From assembly GCA_001464955.1 (NCBI GenBank), contig LNEM01000034.1, forward strand, positions 18,558 through 82,557: 64,000 nt of DNA, written 5' to 3'. A model generated the notes under the pieces. The model was not told the DNA's origin. It saw only the letters and a program-made list of their open reading frames with translations, and searched no databases. Shown one piece after another: positions 28,146-37,221 of this stretch. Source of the DNA: Rhizobiales bacterium Ga0077537 (GTDB taxonomy: Bacteria > Pseudomonadota > Alphaproteobacteria > Rhizobiales > Hyphomicrobiaceae). Position numbers and translations under genes: made by a program. Each line of letters begins with the position of its first letter. Within the stretch, counting starts at the first letter, position 1.

Positions 28146-30278
28146 TTACCCCGCCGCGCCGGCTGGCATGGCGAGGAGGGCGACGGGGGTGTCGGCCGGG
28201 CGGCCGTCGAGTTCGCTTGCGGCCAGCGCCATGGTCTGGGCCAGGTCCTCGACGCCGGTCAGGTCCACCAGATGGCGGTCGAAGAGCAGGACGAGCCCCG
28301 GATGCTGGGCCGCCGGTTCGTCGCCGCCTCCGGCCCGACGCCAGAGGTCGGGGAGCGCTGCGGCGAGGTCCGCCGCGGTAGTGGCGCGCACGAGGGCGCG
28401 GCTCCGTTGCGCGCGGATGGCGCCCGACCAGTCGACCGTGCGCATGGGGCGGGTTCCCTCGCCGCCGGTCTGGTAGACGCGAAACCCCGGCGTCGACGCC
28501 GCCAGTTCCACCGCATCGGCCCCGACGCCCAGCGAGCGTGCCGCCACGGAGCGCGCCTCGCGCTCGGAGATGGCGCCGGCCGCGTCCTTCACGTGCATCT
28601 CGGCGGCGCCCATGGCGGTGGCGCGGACGCGGTGGGTCTGGGTGTCGACCTCGACAGTAACGTCGACGCCCGCCGGGTCGGCGCCGAGCCGGACGACAGC
28701 CTCCAGCGCCTCCTTGCGGATCGCCAGCAGGTCCTCGGGCTGGGGGTGGGGCACGATGCGCTCGACCACGTCGCGGACGAGGGCCAGCGCCACGCCGATG
28801 GACGAGATCACCTCGGCATCGCGGGATATCTCGTGGCGGAGGCCCGTGCGGGCGGCCACGTGGGGAATGAGCGCCGCCGCGCCGCCGCCCTCGCCGATCA
28901 GGAGGCGCTGGTCGGGGTCGAGTTCGTATTCCTCGGCGAGGCTCTCGACGACGGGGATCACCTTGTCGGTGGCGCAATCGAGGACGGCGCGGGCCGCCTG
29001 ATCCACGTCCATGCCGAGGAACCGCGCCAGCGCCGCGAAGGCCCGGCGCGCGGCGTCGCGATTGCCACTGGCGTGGACGCCGGGCGGCGCAAGGCCCAGC
29101 ACGTTCGCGGCGCACGTCGTCGTCAGGGCGAAACGGCGGCCGTCGGCGACGCGGATCGCGACGTGATCGGCGCCGTCGCCGGGCTTCGGCTCGACCAGTT
29201 CGACCTCGGGATCGACGAAGGCCTCGGGATCGGCGAATGCCGCGTAGGCGAGGCCGGCGATGTGGGCGCTGCGCGGCCCGACGTCGATCAGCCGGCCCGG
29301 CGCGGCCCGGATCAGGCTGCCGCCCGCGATGCCGATGACCCGCACGTCGAGCGAGGACACATAGGTCTCGTGGCCGCCGACGCGGGCGTAGGCCACGGTC
29401 GGGCGGCCGTTCCTGATGACGCCGATGTTGGTCGAGGTGCCGCCGACCTCGAAGTAGATGCCGTCCGATACCTTGAGATGCATCAGCGCGCCGGCGACGC
29501 TCGCGGCGGGGCCGGAGAGCATGGTCATCGCCGGGCGACGGCGCATCTCGCGGATATCCATGACGCCGCCATCGCCGCGCATGACCATCAGCGGCGCCTC
29601 GATACCAGCCTCTCGCACGCTCGCCTCGGTCATGTCGGCGGTGGAGATCATGCGGGGCAGGATCGACGCATTGACCACGGCGGTGCGGGTGCGCGTCGTC
29701 AGGCCATAGAGGCGCGTGATCTCGTGGCCGCAGGTTGTCGGGAGGCCGGCCTCGCCGCCGATCCGGCGCACCAGTTCCTCGGTGGCGGTGTTGTCGACGC
29801 CGAAGGCCGCCGTCGCCACGAGAACGCGCGCGCCCTCGGCCTGAAGCGCGCCGATCGCTTCGCGGACGGCTGCCTCGCCGAGGTCGTCGGAGACGAGGAA
29901 CCGGTTGGACGTCGCGAGCCAGCGTCCGGGGGCGAGTTCAATCGGGGCGATGCGGGCCTGCGGCTCGGCCAGCGCCGCCGCCGCCTGTCCCGCCATGGCG
30001 ACAACGCCGACGGAGGCCACGTCGCCCTCGAGCAGCGCGTTGGTCGCCTGCGTGGTCGAGTGGGCGAGAAACACCACCTGATCGGGGGCGACGGCCGAGG
30101 CCTCGAGCACGCGGCGGAACACCTCGACCACGCCGGCCGCCACACCCCGGGGGTGATCGTGGGTCGTTAGCACCGATGCCCGGCCCGTCACGTCACGCGT
30201 CCGCGTATCGATGAGCACGGCCTTGGTGAACGTCCCGCCGACGTCGATGCCGATGCGATAGGCGGGGCGCTGGCTCAT
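28146..30278 (-). CDS. Hydantoinase/oxoprolinase family protein (HyuA-like)
   Basis: MSQRPAYRIGIDVGGTFTKAVLIDTRTRDV...HSTTQATNALLEGD; GGTSTNIGVIRNGRP. Confidence 0.9.
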   Translation of the reverse strand: MSQRPAYRIGIDVGGTFTKAVLIDTRTRDVTGRASVLTTHDHPRGVAAGVVEVFRRVLEASAVAPDQVVFLAHSTTQATNALLEGDVASVGVVAMAGQAAAALAEPQARIAPIELAPGRWLATSNRFLVSDDLGEAAVREAIGALQAEGARVLVATAAFGVDNTATEELVRRIGGEAGLPTTCGHEITRLYGLTTRTRTAVVNASILPRMISTADMTEASVREAGIEAPLMVMRGDGGVMDIREMRRRPAMTMLSGPAASVAGALMHLKVSDGIYFEVGGTSTNIGVIRNGRPTVAYARVGGHETYVSSLDVRVIGIAGGSLIRAAPGRLIDVGPRSAHIAGLAYAAFADPEAFVDPEVELVEPKPGDGADHVAIRVADGRRFALTTTCAANVLGLAPPGVHASGNRDAARRAFAALARFLGMDVDQAARAVLDCATDKVIPVVESLAEEYELDPDQRLLIGEGGGAAALIPHVAARTGLRHEISRDAEVISSIGVALALVRDVVERIVPHPQPEDLLAIRKEALEAVVRLGADPAGVDVTVEVDTQTHRVRATAMGAAEMHVKDAAGAISEREARSVAARSLGVGADAVELAASTPGFRVYQTGGEGTRPMRTVDWSGAIRAQRSRALVRATTAADLAAALPDLWRRAGGGDEPAAQHPGLVLLFDRHLVDLTGVEDLAQTMALAASELDGRPADTPVALLAMPAGAAG

Positions 30279-30402
30279 GGGGGTCGCAATCCGGTTCTCC
30301 GGCGGCGGGGCCGGGCTCGTTGGCAGGCTGGGGCGGGGGTCGCGGGGCGCGACGGTCGGGGACAAGTGTGAACGGCCGGCGGCCCCGCTGTGGGGCGGCG
30401 AG

Positions 30403-30430
30403 TTGCCGCGTCGGCGGAACACGGTATAGA
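30403..30430 (+). promoter_or_regulatory. Candidate sigma-70-type promoter for leuD
   Basis: TTGCCG-N16-TATAGA, 54 nt upstream of the leuD ATG. Confidence 0.4.
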
Positions 30431-30483
30431 AGCAGGCAGCCAGAGCCGCAATGCCAGGGGCATCCGCCCGAGAAAGGTTCGAC

Positions 30484-31089
30484 ATGCAGAAGTTCACGAC
30501 GCTGAAGGGCGTGGCCGCGCCGCTCAACATGATCAACGTCGACACCGACATGATCATCCCGAAGAACTACCTGAAGACGATCAAGCGGACCGGCCTCGGC
30601 AAGCACCTGTTCGCGGAGATGCGCTTCGACGAGCAGGGCCGCGAGAAGCCCGACTTCGTGCTCAACAAGGGTCCTTACCGGGGCGCCACGATCCTCGTTG
30701 CCGGGCAAAACTTCGGCTGCGGATCGAGCCGCGAGCATGCCCCTTGGGCGCTTCTCGACTTCGGCATCCGCTGCGTCATCGCGCCGTCGTTCGCGGACAT
30801 CTTCTTCAACAACACGTTCAAGAACGGCATCCTGCCGATCGCGCTGCCGGAAGCGCGCGTGAACGAGCTGTTGCGCTTCCTCCTCGAACTGCCGGGCGCG
30901 GAGATCACCATCGACCTGCCGGCGCAGACGGTGACGGGACCCGACGGCAAGGTCGATACGTTCGAGATCGACGCCTTCCGCAAGCACTGCATGATCAACG
31001 GCCTCGACGAGATCGGCCTGACGCTCGAGAAGGCAGCGGCCATCGCCACTTACGAGAGCCGGATCGCCAAGGAACGCTCCTGGGTGTAG
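30484..31089 (+). CDS. leuD: 3-isopropylmalate dehydratase small subunit
   Basis: [80 protein letters not shown]. Confidence 0.96.
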   Translation: MQKFTTLKGVAAPLNMINVDTDMIIPKNYLKTIKRTGLGKHLFAEMRFDEQGREKPDFVLNKGPYRGATILVAGQNFGCGSSREHAPWALLDFGIRCVIAPSFADIFFNNTFKNGILPIALPEARVNELLRFLLELPGAEITIDLPAQTVTGPDGKVDTFEIDAFRKHCMINGLDEIGLTLEKAAAIATYESRIAKERSWV

Positions 31090-31138
31090 CCTCGCAGGCC
31101 TCACCTTCCCGGTGGCCGACACGCGAGGAGCCTACGTC

Positions 31139-31924
31139 ATGGCGGACCCCCAGCCGATTCGGTTCAAGGATGGCGCGGCCTACGAACTGACGATGGGCAA
31201 ATGGAGCCATCTCGTCGGCGGACGGTTTGTCGACTGGCTGGCACCGCCGGCTGGTCTCGCGTGGGTCGATGTCGGCTGCGGCAACGGCGCTTTCACAGAA
31301 CTTCTGGTCGAGAGATGCGCGCCGTCGTCCGTCGACGGTATCGACCCGTCCGAGGGGCAACTCGCGTTCGCCCGGACGCGGGCAGGTGCCGCCGGGGCAC
31401 GGTTTCAGGTGGGCGACGCCACAGCGCTGCCCTATGCGGACAAAATGTTCGATGCGGCCGTGATGGCGCTCGTCATCTTCTTCGTGCCTGATCCCGTCAA
31501 GGGCGTGGCCGAGATGCGACGCGTCGTCAAGTCAGGTGGGATCGTCGCGGCGTACGCTTGGGACGTTACGCGCGGCGGCGCGCCGTTCGAACCGATCTGG
31601 GACGAGATGCGGCGTCTCGGCGTCGAGCCGGCGCAACCGCCCAGCAAGGACGTTTCGCGGATAGAGGGGCTGGCTCGGCTGTGGCGCGACGCGGGATTGC
31701 TGAGTGTCGAAACGCGGGAAATCGTGGTCGAGCGCGGTTTCGCCAGTTTCGAGCATTTCTGGACCGCCACGACCGCGCACAATGTCAACGTCGCGATCGA
31801 GGCCATGACGGCCGAGCAACAGGCGCAACTCAAGGCGAGGGTGCAGGCCCGCATGCCGACCGATGCCGCCGGCCGGGTTGCGTTCACATCGAAGGCCAAC
31901 GCCGTCAAGGGGCGGGTGGCCTAG
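31139..31924 (+). CDS. Class I SAM-dependent methyltransferase
   Basis: GLAWVDVGCGNGAFTELLVERCAPSSVDGIDPSEGQLAFAR; VGDATALPYADKMFDAAVMALVIFFVPDP. Confidence 0.9.
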   Translation: MADPQPIRFKDGAAYELTMGKWSHLVGGRFVDWLAPPAGLAWVDVGCGNGAFTELLVERCAPSSVDGIDPSEGQLAFARTRAGAAGARFQVGDATALPYADKMFDAAVMALVIFFVPDPVKGVAEMRRVVKSGGIVAAYAWDVTRGGAPFEPIWDEMRRLGVEPAQPPSKDVSRIEGLARLWRDAGLLSVETREIVVERGFASFEHFWTATTAHNVNVAIEAMTAEQQAQLKARVQARMPTDAAGRVAFTSKANAVKGRVA

Positions 31925-32328
31925 CGGTTGGCAACCGAGCCGGCCACGTAGGCAAGGATCGAGCGCCCCGAGATCGCATTCACAAGTCGTCATCGGGGGC
32001 AGCTGCATGGCTCGATTGCGGCCATTCCGGATCTGTCATTGGCGACGGTTTTCTTCAGCGGTGACGTTGCGAGCCCGACGAGGGGCGCAACCCATCTGGC
32101 CGCCTCGCGGGCGAACGCAATTCTTGCGCGCTCGCATTGCCGAAGGTCCGAGCCGACCGCGAAGCCCGTAATCCTACGGAACGGCCCATAAAGCGCTAAC
32201 TCCCAGAAAATCATCGTTCTTTGTGCAGTAATCTGACATTCCGTAGTTTGATTGTTCCTGCAAATCAGTTTAGCTCGCGGGGTATGTGTTTCGTGACTGT
32301 GTGAGCGTCGAAACCTCGAGGCGAGGCG

Positions 32329-35136
32329 ATGCCGACAGCCCAGTGCACTCCGCCCCGCCCGGCGGCACGACTTCCCCGGATGGTCCATCATCTCCGAAGC
32401 GCGCTGGTCGGCTTCCTCGTCGTGTTCGCGATGTCGATCGGCGGCGTTACCGCGGCCTTCGCGCTCTGTCAGACGCAATCCGTCGCGAACCCCCTCACCG
32501 TCAACTTCAACGCCTCCACGCAGATCGTGACCGTTTCAGCACGCGTCACGCGGACCGGTGTCATTCCACCTCCGCCGCCGACGCCCAACTCGTGCCCGGC
32601 CGGCCAGAACGTCAATGTCGGCAACGTCACGTTCACATCGCCGGCGTTCACGGGGCCGGTGTCCGGCAATCTGCCGACGGGCGGCGTCACCGGCGTTCAC
32701 TCGGCCGTCGCCACGATCGCCGCCGGCATGGCCGCGGGGACCTATCCACTCGTCGCGCACTATAATGGCTCCACCAACAACGAGCCGAGCGGCGGCGCAC
32801 TCGAGATCGCCTCGACGATCACCATCCAGCCGGCTGCCTCCACCACGGTGCTCTCGTCGGCGACATCAAACCCCAGCGCCTTCGGCAGCGCTGTCGCGCT
32901 CACCGCCACGCTGGCGTCGCCTGCGGGGACGCCCGCCGGCTCGGTGTCGTTCTTCAATGGCGCAACGCTGCTCGGCACGGCGATCGCCTCAGGCGGCGTC
33001 GCGTCACTCTCGGTCTCGTCGCTGCCCGTCGGGACGCATGCCGCCATCACGGCCGTCTACGCCGGTGACGGAAATTTCACGGGCTCCACCTCGCCCTTGA
33101 TCAGCCGCACGGTGACCGTCGCGCCGCAGGCGATCATCTTCGCCAATCCCGGCCCGCAGACGTTCGCGCCGGCAGGGACGCTGGCGCTCACGGCCTCAGC
33201 CACGTCGGGACTCACGGTCACGTTCGCCAGTACGACGCCCGCCGTCTGCACGGTCTCCGGCGCGACCATCACCACCGTATCGGCCGGCTCCTGCTCGATC
33301 ATCGCGAGCCAACCGGGAGACACCAACTACGCCCCGGCGCCCGACGTCGCGCAGACCTTCTCCATCCTTCCACTCGGAACGACGATCACGCTCGTGTCGT
33401 CGCCCAATCCGAGCCAGGCGGGGCAGGCCGTGACGCTGACGGCCACGATCGCGCCGACGACGGCGACCGGTCTCGTGACGTTCCGCGCCGACGGGGCTTC
33501 GATCGGTACTGCGACGCCCGCTGCCGGCACAGCGCAGATCGTCACGACGGCACTCGCCGCAGGAACGCGCTCGTTGACGGCCGAGATCGCGGCGTCGCCG
33601 GGACACACGGCTGCGACGTCGACGGCGATCACGCACACCGTCCTGCAACCCGGATCGGTGCGCCTTCGCATCGTCACCGGCAGCGGCAACGGCACCTTCC
33701 AGTTCACATCCGCGACGCTGGGGCTTGCGGCCACGGTCACGACGAGCGCCGGCGCGGGTGAGGTCGGTCCGGTGGCGCTCGCGGCTGGCACACATGCCGT
33801 CAGCCTGACCGTCCCAGGCGGCTTCTCGCTTTCGCGTGTGTCGTGTTCGGATGCCGACAGCACCGCGCAGGTCGCGCCGCCCGGCGCGACGATCCAGCTC
33901 GCGGCCGGTGAAGACGTGACGTGCACGTTCGAGGCGCGCGGCTCGCTGGAACGCACGGTCGAGGCGATCTCGCGCTTCTTGGCGCGGCGCAACGACCTGA
34001 TCCTGTCGCACGCGCCAGACGCCGACCGGCAGATCGACCGGCTGGCCGAGTTCAATGCCCGGAACGACACGGCAGGGCCGCCGGACGCCACGGCCGGCCT
34101 CGTCGCGGGAGGCCGGCTCGCGTCCGGTTTCGGTGGGTCGCCCGCTGCCGGGGCGCGCGGCTCCGCCATCGGTCTCGCCGACCTCGCACCCGACGACGAG
34201 CGCCCCGGTGCCCGAACGCCAGATGTGCTGCAATCCGACAGCGCGCGACAGTTCGCCGTTTCGGGCAGCCTTGCCTCCGTGCGACGCGCGACGGCCGGCA
34301 GCGGTGGTACGGACGGCCTTTCACTCACGACCGGAGCCCGGCCGGCCATCGTTCATGTGCCGAGCCGCTTCGACGTCTGGGTCGAGGCACGCTACGGGTC
34401 GTTCGAGGACGGCGGCCGACGGAACGGGAGCACGGGCCATTTCGGCATCGTGCATCTCGGGGCCGACTACGTCGTCAGCCCGTCGCTGCTGGTCGGCACC
34501 TATGTGCAGATCGATTCCATGTCCGAGCGCCTGCATGCGGCCGGGAGCCTGACCGAGGGGACGGGTTTCATGGCCGGCCCCTACGCCACGCTCCGGCTGA
34601 CCGACGAGATCTATCTGCAGGGCCGCGCCGCCTGGGGCCGCTCGAACAACACGGTGAGCCCGTTCCTCACCTACACCGACGACTTCGACACCGAGCGCTG
34701 GCTCGTCTCCGCGACGCTCAAGGGGCGGTGGACGTACGGAGCGTTCGCAGTAAAGCCGGCCGCGACGGTCGCCTACATCGAGGACGTCAGCGACGCCTAT
34801 ACCGACACGCTCGGCGCTGCGATCCCAAGCCTCTCGACCAGTCTCGGCCAGGTTCGCTTCGGGCCCGAGTTCTCGTACCGTCATATCGCGGAGGACGGCA
34901 CCCTCGTGGAGCCACGCCTCGGGCTCGAGCTCATTCACAATTTCAGCGGTGGCGGGCTCGTGGTCGACGGCGTCGAGACCGGGCCGGAGGGAACGCGCGG
35001 CCGTGTCGAGGCCGGTCTCCGCGCCGTCAATGCCGGCGGGCTGACGTTCGACATCTCGGCCGGGCTCGACGGCATCGGTGCGGCGGACTACAGCGCGATC
35101 AGCGGCCGGGCCGGCGTTCGCGTGCCGATGCAGTGA
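32329..35136 (+). CDS. Autotransporter-like outer-membrane protein with repeated bacterial Ig-like domains
   Basis: Repeats such as TVLSSATSNPSAFGSAVALTATLASPAGTPAGSVSFFNGATLLGTAIASGGVASLSVSSLPVGTHAAITAVYAGDGNFTGSTS; C-terminal beta-barrel with VEARYGSFEDGGRRNGSTGHFGIVHLGADYVVSPSLLVGTYVQID. Confidence 0.85.
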   Translation: MPTAQCTPPRPAARLPRMVHHLRSALVGFLVVFAMSIGGVTAAFALCQTQSVANPLTVNFNASTQIVTVSARVTRTGVIPPPPPTPNSCPAGQNVNVGNVTFTSPAFTGPVSGNLPTGGVTGVHSAVATIAAGMAAGTYPLVAHYNGSTNNEPSGGALEIASTITIQPAASTTVLSSATSNPSAFGSAVALTATLASPAGTPAGSVSFFNGATLLGTAIASGGVASLSVSSLPVGTHAAITAVYAGDGNFTGSTSPLISRTVTVAPQAIIFANPGPQTFAPAGTLALTASATSGLTVTFASTTPAVCTVSGATITTVSAGSCSIIASQPGDTNYAPAPDVAQTFSILPLGTTITLVSSPNPSQAGQAVTLTATIAPTTATGLVTFRADGASIGTATPAAGTAQIVTTALAAGTRSLTAEIAASPGHTAATSTAITHTVLQPGSVRLRIVTGSGNGTFQFTSATLGLAATVTTSAGAGEVGPVALAAGTHAVSLTVPGGFSLSRVSCSDADSTAQVAPPGATIQLAAGEDVTCTFEARGSLERTVEAISRFLARRNDLILSHAPDADRQIDRLAEFNARNDTAGPPDATAGLVAGGRLASGFGGSPAAGARGSAIGLADLAPDDERPGARTPDVLQSDSARQFAVSGSLASVRRATAGSGGTDGLSLTTGARPAIVHVPSRFDVWVEARYGSFEDGGRRNGSTGHFGIVHLGADYVVSPSLLVGTYVQIDSMSERLHAAGSLTEGTGFMAGPYATLRLTDEIYLQGRAAWGRSNNTVSPFLTYTDDFDTERWLVSATLKGRWTYGAFAVKPAATVAYIEDVSDAYTDTLGAAIPSLSTSLGQVRFGPEFSYRHIAEDGTLVEPRLGLELIHNFSGGGLVVDGVETGPEGTRGRVEAGLRAVNAGGLTFDISAGLDGIGAADYSAISGRAGVRVPMQ

Positions 35137-35243
35137 GCGTCGCTGCCGCTCGCCACTGCCGGGAATGATGTCTAAGCTTCCTGTTGCCGGGGTGCCAGAC
35201 GGTCCGCCAGAGGCCGCGGCTCCGGCGTGAACCGGAGGAAGCA

Positions 35244-36839
35244 ATGACCCGAAAGAGACGATCCATCGCGGCCATGGCCGTGGTGGCGCTGGCCGCGAGC
35301 GGCCTTCCCGCGTTGGCGCAGAAGCAAGGCGGCACGCTCCGCCAGTACATCAGCGCCAACCCCTCCAGCCTTTCGATCCTGGAGGAAGTCAGTTTCACGA
35401 CGGTGATGGCGGCCGGGACCGTGTTCAACGGTCTCGTCGTGTTCGATCCCGCCAAGCCCGTGGGCAGCGCCGACACGGTGATCCCGGAACTCGCCGAGAG
35501 CTGGAGCTGGGATGCCAGCGGCACGAAGCTGACGTTCAAGCTGAGGGCCGGCGTCACGTGGCACGACGGCAAGCCGTTCACGGCCAAGGACGTGCAGTGC
35601 ACCTTCCACTGGCTCAACGGCAAGGAGCCGGGATACTTCCGCAAGAACCCGCGTCGCATCTGGTGGCAGAACCTCACCGAGGTGACCACCAACGGCGATC
35701 TCGAGGCGACGTTCCACCTCGGGCGGCCGCAGCCGTCCATCCTGGCCATGTTGGGCTCGGGCTTCGGCGTCGTCTATCCTTGCCATGTCGCGGCGAAGGA
35801 CCAGCGGACCCATCCGGTCGGAACCGGCCCGTTCAAGTTCGTCGAGTTCAAGAGCAACGAGCGCGTCCGGGTCGTGAAGAACCCCGACTACTGGAAGAAG
35901 GGCCAGCCGTATCTCGACGGCGTCGATTCGATCATCGTCGGCAATCGCTCGACGCGCGTCCTCGGCCTCATCGCCGGAGAGTTCGACCTGACGACGACCG
36001 GCGACATCACGGTGCCCTTGAAAAACGACATCGCCGCACGCGCGCCGCACATCGTGTGCACGCTCGGCCCGACGAACGTCTCGACGAACCTGCTCGTCAA
36101 CGCCAAGCGACCGCCCTTCGACAATGCGCAGTTGCGCAAGGCCATGGCCCTCGCGATCGACCGGCAGGGGTTCATCGACATCCTCTCGCAAGGCGCCTCG
36201 AGCATGTCCGGCGCCATGATGCCGCTGCCCGAGGGGATCTGGGGCATGCCGCCGGAGGTGCTCTCGAAGCTCACGGGCTATGGTGGCACGCTCGAGGAGC
36301 GGCGCGCCGAGGCGCGAAAGATCATGGAGGGGCTCGGCTACAGTGCACAGAACAAGGTCGCCTTGAAGGTCTCGACGCGCGACCTCTCATCCTACAAGGA
36401 CGCAGCCGTCCTCATGGTCGACCAGCTCAATCAACTGCACTTCGCGGCCGAGCTCGAAATCGTCGAATCGAGCGTCTGGTTCGGCCGCGCCCAGCGCCAG
36501 GACTATACCGTCGCGCTCAACCTGACCGGCTCCGCGGTCGACGACCCCGACGCGACGCTGGTCGAGAGCTATGCCTGCAAATCCGAGAACAACTTCACGA
36601 AATACTGCAACCCGGAGATCGAGAAGCTGCTCGAGGCGCAGTCGCAGGAGCGGGACCAGGTCAAGCGGCGGCAGATCGTGTGGGACATCGAGCGGCAGCT
36701 CAACGAAGAGGTGGCGCGTCCGATCATCACGCACGGCCGCACGGCGCAATGCCGGCAGCCCTACGTGAAAGGGTATGTCCGGGCGGCAAACAGCATCTAC
36801 TCGAACTATCGCCACGATCAGGTGTGGCTCGACAAGTAG
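35244..36839 (+). CDS. ABC transporter substrate-binding protein, family 5 (peptide type)
   Basis: MTRKRRSIAAMAVVALAASGLPALAQKQGGTLRQYISANP; LTFKLRAGVTWHDGKPFTAKDVQCTFHW; paralogous to the gene at 1-656. Confidence 0.92.
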   Translation: MTRKRRSIAAMAVVALAASGLPALAQKQGGTLRQYISANPSSLSILEEVSFTTVMAAGTVFNGLVVFDPAKPVGSADTVIPELAESWSWDASGTKLTFKLRAGVTWHDGKPFTAKDVQCTFHWLNGKEPGYFRKNPRRIWWQNLTEVTTNGDLEATFHLGRPQPSILAMLGSGFGVVYPCHVAAKDQRTHPVGTGPFKFVEFKSNERVRVVKNPDYWKKGQPYLDGVDSIIVGNRSTRVLGLIAGEFDLTTTGDITVPLKNDIAARAPHIVCTLGPTNVSTNLLVNAKRPPFDNAQLRKAMALAIDRQGFIDILSQGASSMSGAMMPLPEGIWGMPPEVLSKLTGYGGTLEERRAEARKIMEGLGYSAQNKVALKVSTRDLSSYKDAAVLMVDQLNQLHFAAELEIVESSVWFGRAQRQDYTVALNLTGSAVDDPDATLVESYACKSENNFTKYCNPEIEKLLEAQSQERDQVKRRQIVWDIERQLNEEVARPIITHGRTAQCRQPYVKGYVRAANSIYSNYRHDQVWLDK

Positions 36840-36887
36840 CGACGGCGGAGCGGCCGGAGCATTGGCTCCGGCCGTCCTGCCCTGACG

Positions 36888-37202
36888 TCAACGCGCGTCG
36901 CGCAGGCGTCCGATGCTCGTGTCGAGGACGCGACGGAGCTTTTCCGCCGCGCCCTTTATGGCTTTCTCTACGGTCTCGGCCGAATGGGTCGCGGCTTCGG
37001 GTTTGCGGCCTTCGAGGCGGGCTTCCATCATGCAGCGCTTGTCGTCGGCGCCGCCCTTGCCACCGTTGACGTCGGTCAGGTGCACCTCGAGGCGTGTGAT
37101 CTTCGGCACGTGGGGCGTCAGTGCTGCCGTCGCGAGGCGCTCGACACTCGGCTCAAGTCCACTGCCGTTGATGTGGCTGTCGGTGCTGATCTCGATCTTC
37201 AT
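36888..37202 (-). CDS. Small HPF/RaiA-like ribosome-associated protein
   Basis: MKIEISTDSHINGSGLEPSVERLATAALTPHVPKITRLEVHLTDVNGGKGGADDKRCMMEARLEGRKPEAATHSAETVEKAIKGAAEKLRRVLDTSIGR. Confidence 0.65.
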   Translation of the reverse strand: MKIEISTDSHINGSGLEPSVERLATAALTPHVPKITRLEVHLTDVNGGKGGADDKRCMMEARLEGRKPEAATHSAETVEKAIKGAAEKLRRVLDTSIGRLRDAR

Positions 37203-37221
37203 TGCCGTCCTTTCCTGCGTT

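Noticed and set aside
36851-36874. CGGCCGGAGC-ATTG-GCTCCGGCCG hairpin between convergent genes
   Set aside because: Perfect stem but no T-tract on either side, so not called as an intrinsic terminator.
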